The notes under the pieces were generated by a model that saw only the letters and a program-made list of their open reading frames with translations, had not been told where the DNA came from and did no database searches. From the NCBI GenBank assembly GCA_963921195.1, contig OY992537.1, positions 32,223,911 to 32,287,910 on the forward strand: a stretch of 64,000 bases of DNA, read 5' to 3'. Source of the stretch: Pegoplata infirma (taxonomy: Eukaryota; Arthropoda; Insecta; Diptera; Anthomyiidae). The position numbers and the translations under genes are program-made. Positions within the stretch are counted from its first letter, which is position 1. The number at the start of each line of letters is the position of its first letter. Of this stretch, positions 55,239 to 64,000 are shown in pieces.

Positions 55239-57645
55239 GTTTGGTATTGCATTTGAGCGAAATCGGTTCAGCGGTTCAAAAGTTATGAACGAAAATGTAA
55301 GAACACCTCGAAAATTGTGGTACATTCAACATAGCCTAAAAACACAAAATGCTTAAATTCGGCTGCTGGTTGACACATGTGAACAGAATTGATCACCGAA
55401 TATAATTTAGACAAGTACAAACATATTTTTTTACAAAAAAAACATTTTCAATTTTTTTTTTACCAAAAAATTTTTTCGCGGATTTTTTTTTCTTAAAATT
55501 TTTTTTTTGTTTTTTTTTTTTTTGCAAATATACTTTTTTACATTGTGGAGGGTATCAATACATTCGACAAAGTAGAATTTAACTTTTTTACTTGATATTT
55601 TTTTTTTATATTTCGGCCCAAAAAAAAATATAAAAAAAAATTTAATACCTTAAAATTTTAAAGCATTTCCTATATGCTGGACTAACTTTCTGTCTTAGAC
55701 GTGCCCAAGTAAAATTTGATGCAGAAAATATTTGTTAAACATTTTAACCCTCTAACTGTTTTTTATAGACTTTTTTGTATTTCTTTAAAAAAAAGGACAA
55801 AAATTACCCTTTAAAACGGGAGCTAGAGGGTTAATTTGGTCAAAGAAAAGAATCAGCATAAAATTTTATAAAACACATCAGAACAGCATTTTTAGCTTAA
55901 AAGTATATTTGCACTGGTTTTGTCGATATTTTTTAACACTGCTTTGGTAAAAAAAAAAATAACAAACATTGATTATATATAATTGACCCTTTTTAAGCAT
56001 TTTTCGCTTGTCGCACAAACTTTAAACATTTGACAACCCCTAGTGAAATTTTATGAGGAAAATATTTGTAGAACATTTTAACCCTCTAAATGGACGTTTT
56101 ATTAGACTTCTGTGTTTAGTTTTTGATAATGGACTACAATGACCCCTTAAAATGGCAGCTAGAGGGTTAAAATGTTCAAAGAAAAGAACCGCCATAAAAT
56201 TTCACTGAAGACATCAAATAATATTTTGAAGCTCAGATGTGTTCTTATTATAGTATTTTCGACGTTTTCCAAACGCCTTTGATAAAAATATAAAAACTTC
56301 AGTGGGCTATAAAAAAGAAATCCGAACTGACTTTGCAAAACCCTTTGGTGATTTTGTTCACTTGATGATCTACTTTCATATGGCGTTGAAGCCATTGAGG
56401 CTCATTTTTCTTGTTGCACAGTGTTATTTAGTAGGTTGTAGAAATCTTTTTCTAAAAACTTTGTTTAAACTATGATTTTAACAAAAATTTTGCTTAACCA
56501 CAAGTAAATATTGAGTTTTGAGACAAATTTGAAAAATTTACAAATTTTTTCTTGAGTGTAGCGGGGAGATTGCAGTTTTTTAACTTTAAAGTGGGGCGCG
56601 GCGTAAAAATGTTGGGGACCATTGGTATAGTGGTTCAAAAGTTACACTGCGTGACAAAAGTGACCACTATTTTAGAAAACAAGAGGTACGACCATCATTT
56701 CTATATATTTCGGACATGCTGAATCGAATGGCGTACTCCGTTTTTCGATGTATGGTACAGTTTTCTTGCAAAATGTCGTTAAAGATTTGCTGATTTCGAG
56801 CCAGTTTTTCAACAAAAAAATTTGCAAAGTTAATGATTTTTAAATTGTATGGCATGGAAAATAAAGATATGACTTGTAGCAATATTTCTTATGCCAATTT
56901 GGTTTAAAGCTTTTCATCTTAAGCCCTTAAATTCGCGAATTTATTGATTTTTTGAGGTGTTCGCGAAATTAACCGCCAAGTTGGTCTTTGATTAAGAACT
57001 TGCTTTTAGTGAATCAAAAAGGCATCCCTAACAATACGAATAGTATACAAAAAACAGCTATGTTATATGGACCATCATGATGAAAATCGCGAAAAACCGT
57101 TTTTTTGTATATGCCAGAATCACTTTACGAGATGATTTAAGACTCCATATTTTAGTATATAATGTGGGATTCTTAAACAATTAACTGACCAAAAATTTGG
57201 CCAAAAAAGTTTTCATTTGCAAAAGTTTTCTTAACAAAAACTATAATTATTGTAGGGTTAACACGGTAACTTAACAACTCTTTTCAAACTTGTTTAGTTT
57301 TAAAAGCATAATAAAAATTACACTCGAAAAAAATTTTACACCCAAAAAAAAATTTTAAACTCGAAATTTTTTTTTTACAAAAATGCCAATATTTTGTGTT
57401 TATATGTACGTGCATTCACTCAGAAGTATTTTTACAGAAAAACAACTTTACACTCGAAAAAAGTTTTACACTAAAAAAAAAAAATAGTATTTTTTTTATT
57501 ACGAAAAAAGAGTTTTTTACCTAAACTAAAATATTTCTTATTAAAATAGTTAATTTTTTCACGTTAAAAATGTACTATCCTTTAAAAAAGGCATTGTGGA
57601 GGGTATTCGGCAAAGTCAAATTTTATTTTTCTACTTGTTTTTAAT

Positions 57646-58205
57646 TATTGTATCAAAAAATCTTAAGCGATTTTACAGTAATAAACTTCAGATGACTAAA
57701 AAGAGCAAAAAATTTAAATCTGGAATTGGCGAAAATATTTATACAAGCCACAATGTAAAACTTTATTTAAAATTGTTCACAATAATTTTTTTATTCAAAA
57801 TTGGTGAGAGAAATTAAATTTACCAAAAAAAATTTTTAAAAAAAATCGCGAAAAGAAAAATTTTTGTTGATAAAAAAAACACCGGGAAAAAATTGTGGAA
57901 AAAAATTTGTTTGTACTTGTTTGAATACCACGCGGGATCGAATTCTGTTTAAGTATGTTCAATATCAGCCAATTTGAATCATTTTATATTTTGAGCGAAA
58001 TTGTGTGTGAAATTAAGCGCGGATACAGCTCTTGGGTTAGAGAAGAAAATGTTTTCACCCAAAATATTTTCATTAAACGAAAAATCAGGACGGATTGACA
58101 TGAGTAATTTAGATTTTTATTTTTTTAAAGAAACATTTCCAAATTTTGAGAGTTTCTCCTATAAATTAGATTTCTTAAGAACATTTTTCATATTTTGAAA
58201 AATTC
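57646..58205. other. AT-rich stretch with a DINE B fragment
   Basis: About 57895-57995 (TTTGTACTTGTTTGAATACC, GGGATCGAATTCTG, AATTTGAATCATTTT) matches the 5' half of DINE B at 41.5 kb. The remainder is unremarkable. Confidence 0.45.
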
Positions 58206-58209
58206 ATAA

Positions 58210-59665
58210 TAAAGAAAACGTCTCAGGTTCTAAAGCATTTTTCTGAAAGGAAAAGTCAAAGATTCTGAAATTTTTTCTAAAAGAAAAAATATCAGAGTTG
58301 AGACATGTTTAATTCATTATAAAGTTTTTGCTTTAGAAAAAATTTAAATTCTGAAAAATGTTCATGTAGATAAATTCAGAGACATTTTTCATATAACTAG
58401 AAAAAAATTCTCAGCTCTTTTATTAAGTAAAAAATCTTAGATTTCATAGAAAAAGTATTAGATTCTGAGTTATTTTATAGAAAAAGACTCAGATTCTTAT
58501 AAATTTTGTTTATAGAACAATTTTTAGACTTGTCCTATAGAAAGCTTTTTAGACTTTTCCTCTAGACAAATTCTCTGATTTTTTGCTATTGAAACATTTT
58601 CAAACTTTTCCTATAGAAAAATACTCAAATTTTTTATTTAGAAAAAAATTCTTAAACTTTTCATATAGAAAAATTTAAAGATTCCGAGACTTTTTAGACT
58701 CTTAGATTTTTTCTATAGAAAAATTCTAAATTTTTTCTATAGAAAAATTCTCAAATTTTTCTATAGAAAAATTCTCAGATTTTTACGAAAGAAAATTTTT
58801 TAGATTTTTCCTATAGAAAATTTAAAAGTTTTTCCTGTAGAAACTTTTTAGAATTTTCCTATAAAAAACTCTCAGGTCGTTTACTTAGAAAAAAATTTCA
58901 GATTTTTTCTATAAAAAAAATTCTCAGATCTTTTATTTAGACACAATTCTAAACAATTCATTGAAAAATTGCGAGATTTTAAGATTCCTAAGATTTTTTT
59001 TTTTTTTTAAATAAGTCTGAGATTATTTCCTTTTCTTTTTCTCTTAGATTTTTATATCGAAACTCTCAGAGTTTTATCACAGAAAATTTCTCAGATTTTT
59101 CATATTGAAATATTCACAGATTTCTCCGATAGAAAAATTCACAGATTACTTGAAAAATTCTAAGATCCTTCCTATAAAAAAATTTTTATATTTTTTTTAT
59201 AAAAATCTTTAGATTTTTACCGATAGAACAATTTTAAGATTTCAAAACTATTCCCATAGAAAAATTTAAGTTATTATTTCTTATTTGTTCTTTCTCTTCC
59301 CTAACGAGGATTTTTTTTAGATTTTTCTTATAAAAAATATAATTTTAAAATTCTAAGACTTCCACACATCTTTTTAAAAAAATTTTCAGATTCTTAGGCA
59401 TTTTTTCTAGAAAGGTTAGGTTAGGTTATAGAAAACTCATAGATTTTTCCGGACTAAAAATAAAGAGATTTTTCCAATAAAAGAATTCACAGATTTTTCC
59501 AATAGAAGAATTCACAGATTTATCCCAATAGAAAAATTCATTGATTTTTCTAATAAAAATTCAAAGATATTTTTGATACAAACGTTTTTATATTAGTCTT
59601 ATAGAAAAATTTTCAGAATTTCCTACAGAAAATTTTTTAAATTTTCCAATCAAATTTTTTTTTAA
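58210..59665. repeat. Degenerate minisatellite (TTCTATAGAAAAATTCTCAG)
   Basis: Dozens of diverged units of about 27-32 bp, each a TTTTTCTATAGAAAAA palindrome followed by TTCTCAGA-like text. The array resumes at 62980-63073 and again from 63896 to the window end. It is therefore one block split by later insertions. Confidence 0.75.
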
Positions 59666-59689
59666 TTTTTCCTTTATTTGTGTCTGCAA

Positions 59690-59845
59690 TTCCAGACCAT
59701 GTCGATAACTCTTGAGAAATAATGTAAGAGACAAAAAAATTGAAAGAAGGTATGAGGTGAGGTTGAGATTGAGATTGCTAGAAATATAATTGTAGTGTGG
59801 GAACCTGTCAAAATTTATTCTGTAGAAACTATAAATAATTACATA
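59690..59845. repeat. Dispersed repeat D, copy 4, left part
   Basis: GGTGAGGTTGAGATTGAG, TGTCAAAATTTATTCTG and AAACTATAAAT match copy 1. The remainder (CAATTTCCATTAAC, ACCGACATTTAAAATCC, GGAGTGTTTGAAACCGG) is at 62809-62975, beyond the inserted palindrome. Confidence 0.75.
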
Positions 59846-60047
59846 TGAGGCATTCCACACCAAATGTCCAGCGAAAAAAACATGTGTCCCCTAAATTTCT
59901 GAATATCGTCGAACTATATTCAATAAATGCCAACTCGAAAAAGCTTACTGTTCAGGAGAGCTAAAAAACTAGTTATTTCGCATATTATTGCAAAAATAAA
60001 CAATGTACCTTCAACAAGATGGTTCAAATATTCTAAACAATTTTTAC

Positions 60048-61102
60048 TAGGGATGTGCGATTAATCGATTATTCGAGAACTCTGATTAATCAAAATTCTG
60101 ATTAATCAATTATTCGATTAATCATAAATTCTGATTAATCAAAATAATGATTAATCGATTAATTTCAATTTTGAATAATCAAAACTCATGATTAATTGAT
60201 TAATCAGAAAGTTGAATATTCAAAAATTTGAATAATTGAATAAATTTTGTTTATATTTTGTTATTTTTTGGGCTTGAACAATTTTGTAAATACATTTTAA
60301 AATGTTTTTAAAGATATTTTAAGAAAATTAAAAGTTTCGACGTTTTAATAAATCTTGAAACTATTTTGGACCCTAATTTTTAACCCAAATTCAAATAAAC
60401 CCTTCTGTATTAAAGAAGATCCAGGCAGATCATCTATAAAAAATCTTCGTAATGTGGTAACTTTTAGAAGATGCTATAAAATCTCACAACAGTTAAATAA
60501 AATCCACAGATTTTGAGAAAATTAAATAAATTTTGTGTCGAATAAATATTAAATCTAAAAAGAAGTGGATCCCATATGACTCCAAACATTTATTGACCTA
60601 AATATTAATATAATGGGGCCATTACATATATGCAGCCGTTGCCAAAAACATATTGTACAATGTACATGATATGTGGCTTTTTCGTCGCAGTGAACCATTA
60701 ATCTTTAATAATTATATTGAACATGGGTGCATTAGAATGATATGCTGATCTTATTGTCAGATGCAACGCACATGCTTTGGAAGCATATTAGTCTGCCTTA
60801 AGTGTATAGGCCCAATCTTGTCCTTTCGCTGGACTTTTGCATATTTAATAAAGCTACACATTTTTATTTCAATCTAAGTAAATTAATGATTTTGTTTGTA
60901 CAAAATATTTTTCTATTTTTGTTTTTTTTTTTTCAATATTTTTCAAAATTGAATAAAATTATTCAAATTTGAATATTCAAAATTCAAATTAATTGATTAA
61001 TCATAGTTCTGATTAATCATAAAGTATGATTAATCGATTAATTGATTAATCAAAATACTGATTAATCAAAAAATTAATTATTCGATTAATCGCACATCCC
61101 TA
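60048..61102. mobile_element. 1055-bp hAT-type element with ATTAATCGATTAAT subterminal repeats
   Basis: The ends TAGGGATGTGCGATTAATCG and complement lie between exact 8-bp duplications ATTTTTAC (60040-60047, 61103-61110). About 190 bp at each end repeats ATTAATCGATTAAT and CTGATTAATCA words. The middle 650 bp is non-repetitive and somewhat less AT-rich at 60610-60850. No transposase motif could be established there on either strand. Confidence 0.9.
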
Positions 61103-62247
61103 ATTTTTACCTATGCAAAAATTTTCATATTTTGCACTTGTTTGCGTATTTTTCAGAGCATTTATTACTATATCAAAAAAAACAAATATTTTTTTACAGT
61201 TGGCATATTTTGTCGGAAAATAAAAATAATTTTTTTTTGGAAAAATTTAAAAATTTTTTTTTTTTTTGGTTTTTGTTATCCTTAGTACGGTAGTTGCAAA
61301 AACTGAACAAAAAATTAAAAATCTTTGCATATTTTTAAAAGTTACTAGCTCCGAAGGCCTTTTAATCTCAGGGTGGTCAACTTTGGCACTCTGTAACTCA
61401 CGCTGTATTGCAATAGGTTCACTCCAAACCAGCTATTTTGAAAGCTTATATCATTGACTTTATTTGCCCCATTCATAATGTTTTAATCTGATATATAGTT
61501 TGAAAGTTACATAAATATAAGCAATTTTTTTTTTTGCAAACACTATTTACCGATATTTTTAAAATGGCAATATCTCGAGAACCAGTCATTAGATATCAAA
61601 ATCTTTACAAGATTCGTGTTCAGCATGGCAAATGCAATAAGATATGTGGTCTAATTTTTTTTAAAAAAATTTTTGAAAAATTTTTGGAAATTTACAATGG
61701 GAGTTGGCATTTATTTCCACCAAAAAAATATGTACTTTGAGTTAGCAGAATAACAAAAATGGATGTAAAACGACAACAAATTATTTTTTTGCTCTGAAAT
61801 TTTTATGGCAGATAGGTATTACATAGGGGAGCTATTTGCCATCAGAAACTCATTTCCGTCAAATTTGAGTTGGCATATTTTGAATATAGGTTCACGATAT
61901 GTTGTTTGGATAGCCCCATATGGAATTAAGAAAATTGCGTTTTTGGTTTTCCTAATTTTCAAAAACCAGGCTTAGAAGGCGTGGTCAAAAATTGGGAAAA
62001 TGGTCAAGTTTGTTGCCTTGATTAAATATTTATCATATTAAAACGGAATGCACCACAATCTCAAAAATTTACATTTTTAGATAGTTTTGTATGGGCTTTC
62101 GATTAAAAATTTTTTTTTTTGAAAATTTTCAGAACCCGTTCTGAAATTTTCCATTTTTTAAAAAAGTCAATATATCAAAAATCCGGCCATTTTTTTTTTC
62201 TTTTTTTTTTAATTTTTTTTTTTAAAGTTTAGATGTTTGTCCATTAT

Positions 62248-62305
62248 TTAACGTTGCGAATGAGTATTATTAATTGCATGAATATTACGCATTCGCAACG
62301 TTAAT
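62248..62305. repeat. Small hairpin in the loop of the 3-kb palindrome
   Basis: TTAACGTTGCGAATG and CGCATTCGCAACGTTAA face each other around about 25 bases, exactly in the loop of the larger inverted repeat. Confidence 0.7.
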
Positions 62306-62808
62306 ACAAGAAAATACAAGCAAATTACAAAATTGTTATGAAATTTAAATCCAAATGCGATTTTCTCGAAAAAAAACGAAAAATGTTTTTCTGATTTTTT
62401 TTGTGTGGATGGACAAACATCTTAACTTAAAAAAAAAAAAGAAAAAAAAGTGGCCGGATTTTCGATAAATTGATTTTTTAAAAAATGGAAAATTTCAGAA
62501 CGGGTTCTGAAAATTTTCCAAAAAAAAAAAAATTTTAGTTGATAGCCCATACAAAACTATATAAGAATGTAAATTTTTAAGATTGCGGAGCATTCCGTTT
62601 TAATGTGATAAATATTTAATCAAGGCAACTCGCCACAAATTTGACCATTTTTCAAATATTTGACCACGCCTCCTAAGCCCAATTTTTGAAAAATTGAAAA
62701 ACCGAAAACGCAATTTTCTAAGTTCCATACAAGCTATCCATACAAGTTATTCAGAAGTTTACAGTACACATGTTTTTTTTCGCTGGACGTTTGGTGTGGA
62801 ATGCCTCA

Positions 62809-63073
62809 TATATAAAAAAAAAAAACAATTTCCATTAACAACATAAACCGACATTTAAAATCCTACTGATGATAACACTAACTGGAGTGTTTGAAACCGG
62901 TATGGGAATACAAGAAATGTCTATAATTTTTAGATATTTAATTTTTCTTCTGCATTTTTTCATCTTGAACCCTTATAGACAAATTTTTACTTTTTCCTTT
63001 AGAAATTTTTTTACGTTTTTCCTATAGAAAAATTTTTAATTTTTCCTATAGAAAAATTTTTACATTTTTCTTA
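62809..63073. repeat. Repeat D copy 4, right part, then minisatellite
   Basis: Repeat D runs to about 62975. CCTATAGAAAAATTTTTA-type minisatellite units follow to 63073. Confidence 0.65.
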
Positions 63074-63444
63074 CCCGGTGAAAATTGAGCATATATGGAT
63101 ACATATATGTAAATATATGGATGCATATATGAAAATATATGATCATATATGGTCATATATGAAATTGTATGCAGTCATATATGATCATATTTGCAACATA
63201 TATGTCCATATACGTAAAATGAGGGCATATGCCCATATATGGAGCATATATGTGGACATATATGGAGCATATATGTCATATATGTTCATATGCCCTCATT
63301 TTACGTATATGGACATATATGTTGCAAATATGATCATATATGCCTTCATACAGTGCCATATATATTCATATATGCTCCATATATGGATATACATGACGCT
63401 GTATGAACGCATATATGATCATATTTGTACCATTTTTCACCGGG
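63074..63444. mobile_element. Palindromic CATATATG element, unit 1 (CCCGGTGAAAA ends)
   Basis: 371 bp from CCCGGTGAAAA to TTTTTCACCGGG. Nearly the whole interior is made of ATAT-centred words (CATATATGG, GATCATATATG, ACATATATG) about every 10-12 bp. The large-scale centre is near 63260, where TACGTAAAATGAGGGCATATG is mirrored (quoted here only in part). Open frames on both strands (repeated I-W/Y-M residues) come from the word repetition. Confidence 0.8.
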
Positions 63445-63895
63445 CCCGGTGAAAAATGTTCGTATATGGAAACATATACGAGGATATATGGCTACATATA
63501 TGAAGATATATGACCATATATGAACCATATATGGACACATATGTACATATATGAACATATGTGTGGGCATACATAATTATGTATGAATCATATACGTCCA
63601 TATACGTAAAGTGAACCCATATGTAAATATATGGCATACATGTAAATATATAAACATATTTGTGGGCATATATGATCATATATGCTTCATATATGTACAT
63701 GTATGCCATATATTTACATATGGGTTCACTTTACGTATATGGACGTATATGATTCATACATAATTATGTATGGCCACATATCTGTTCATATATGTACATA
63801 TGTGTCCATATATGGTTCATATATGGTCATATATCTTCATATATGTAACCATATATCCTCGTATATGTTTCCATATACGAACATTTTTCACCGGG
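63445..63895. mobile_element. Palindromic CATATATG element, unit 2
   Basis: 451 bp with the same CCCGGTGAAAAAT ends, starting at the base after unit 1 so that the junction reads CACCGGGCCCGGTG. Its own centre is near 63670 (TTTACATATGGGTTCACTT and complement). The arms are nearly identical over about 215 bp. Whether this is two abutting insertions or one compound element cannot be decided here. Confidence 0.8.
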
Positions 63896-64000
63896 GGTAT
63901 ACAAAAAATTTTATGTTTTTCATATAGAAAAACTTCAAGATAATAGAAAAATTTTAAGATTCTGAAATATTTTTTCTATAGATTATACCATTTTTTGAAA
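63896..64000. repeat. Minisatellite continuation
   Basis: ATATAGAAAAACTTCAAG and TTTCTATAGATT units resume the 58.2-kb array and run off the window. Confidence 0.6.

Larger units (their letters stand above)
53218..55610 (-). mobile_element. DINE-like subfamily B inside the hAT palindrome (itself partly inverted)
   Basis: Both boundaries carry the subfamily B 5' end, pointing inward. ACAAGTAAAAAAGTTAAATT is at 53219, and its complement AATTTAACTTTTTTACTTG is at about 55577. The reverse copy is the longer one: it reads from 55600 leftward through CATAACTTTTGAACCGC and CAATACCAAAC, then on the far side of the next insertion to GGTCGTGATAACCATTTC (about 53610). The forward piece covers only 53219-53475. 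Confidence 0.7.
52291..56624. mobile_element. 4.3-kb hAT-type palindrome with nested insertions
   Basis: The ends CAATGGTTCCCA and (complement) CAATGGTCCCCAAC fit the CAGTGGTTCCCA-like ends of many hAT elements. An exact 8-bp duplication GTATAGTG flanks it (52283-52290, 56625-56632). Arms at 52380-53215 and 55610-56430 are inverted copies (CATCGCATTGAGCC, CATATGAAAGTAGA, CCTTTGGTGATTTTG and complements). Its centre is filled by DINE B sequence and further insertions. No transposase frame is visible. Confidence 0.85.
51862..57645 (-). mobile_element. DINE-like subfamily B, reverse copy split by nested elements
   Basis: The right-hand (3') hairpin TACCCTCCACTCTTGTGATA is followed by GAGGGTATA and sits at 51865-51893. 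GTCTAGGACCCCATAAAG and a GTCC/GTCT tract (51998-52022) follow. The element is cut at 52290 and resumes at 56625 with GTATAGTGGTTCAAAAGTTA. It ends with GGCATTGTGGAGGGTATTCG (57591-57610) and the ACTTGTTTTT 5' end. The uninterrupted copy at 11473-12346 has the same order. About 56650-57300 contains extra unexplained sequence. Confidence 0.75.
59846..62808. mobile_element. 3-kb palindrome (TGAGGCATTCC ends), TA-flanked
   Basis: The ends TGAGGCATTCCACACCAAA and the complement continue through GTCCAGCG and AAACATGTG, about 40 bp in all. TA flanks both sides. Repeat D copy 1 (ACATATATAAA) is the empty site. Strong inner arms lie at 61910-62245 and 62415-62755 (GCGTGGTCAAA, AATATTTATCAT, GAACCCGTTCTGAAATTTT, TCCGGCCA). 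The left part also holds a nested hAT element. Short frames at 61266-61740 have no domain I recognise. Confidence 0.8.

Noticed and set aside
59412..59428. GGTTAGGTTAGGTTA, telomere-like TTAGG repeat
   Set aside because: Only two to three units in a degenerate minisatellite. Flies generally lack TTAGG telomeres.
60610..60850. hAT transposase remnant in the core of the 60-kb element
   Set aside because: No frame longer than about 25 residues and no convincing dimerisation-domain motif on either strand. Left as unexplained core.
63078..63927. Open frames rich in I, Y, M and H on both strands (up to 124 codons)
   Set aside because: They are translations of CATATATG words and mirror each other across the palindrome.

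Overview
The window is eukaryotic, AT-rich, repeat-dominated intergenic or heterochromatin-like DNA, most likely from a true fly. Three things point that way: dispersed Helentron-derived DINE-1/INE-1-like elements with an internal (GTCY)n tract and a TATACCCT...AGGGTATA terminal hairpin, fly-type Jockey/I-class non-LTR retrotransposons, and long A/T homopolymer tracts. A calyptrate fly is a guess; the species cannot be named. I see no host gene I would defend. The only clear proteins are decayed retrotransposon ORFs.

Layout: 1-3.75 kb is an I/Jockey-type non-LTR ORF2 (endonuclease then reverse transcriptase), cut by three small DNA transposons and by stop codons. 3.75-14.2 kb is a mosaic of DINE-like elements, hairpin MITEs and a 705-bp inverted-terminal-repeat element. 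15.1-17.1 kb is a Foldback-like element whose arms are opposed arrays of about 21-bp units. 20.6-22.6 and 26.7-28.9 kb are two copies of a large palindrome. 31.7-33.4 kb is a second, fairly young non-LTR reverse transcriptase. 33.4-34.3 kb looks like an LTR/5'-leader remnant with a minisatellite. 37-51 kb holds more palindromes, DINE copies, a second copy of the 7.4-kb element, and a 1-kb hAT-type palindrome. 51.9-57.6 kb is a five-level nest. 58-64 kb is a degenerate minisatellite interrupted by a 3-kb palindrome and by two abutting palindromes built almost wholly from CATATATG-like words.

The main theme is palindromy. More than fifteen separate inverted-repeat units lie in 64 kb. Several can be dated or classified because an occupied and an empty site both occur in the window, or because exact target-site duplications (TSDs) survive: five 8-bp hAT-type, two 8-9-bp, two TAA and several TA. 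Many long open frames are artefacts of tandem repeats with unit lengths divisible by three. Nothing here works as a pathway. The biology is transposons nesting in one another, and possibly a large supply of hairpin RNA if any of it is transcribed.
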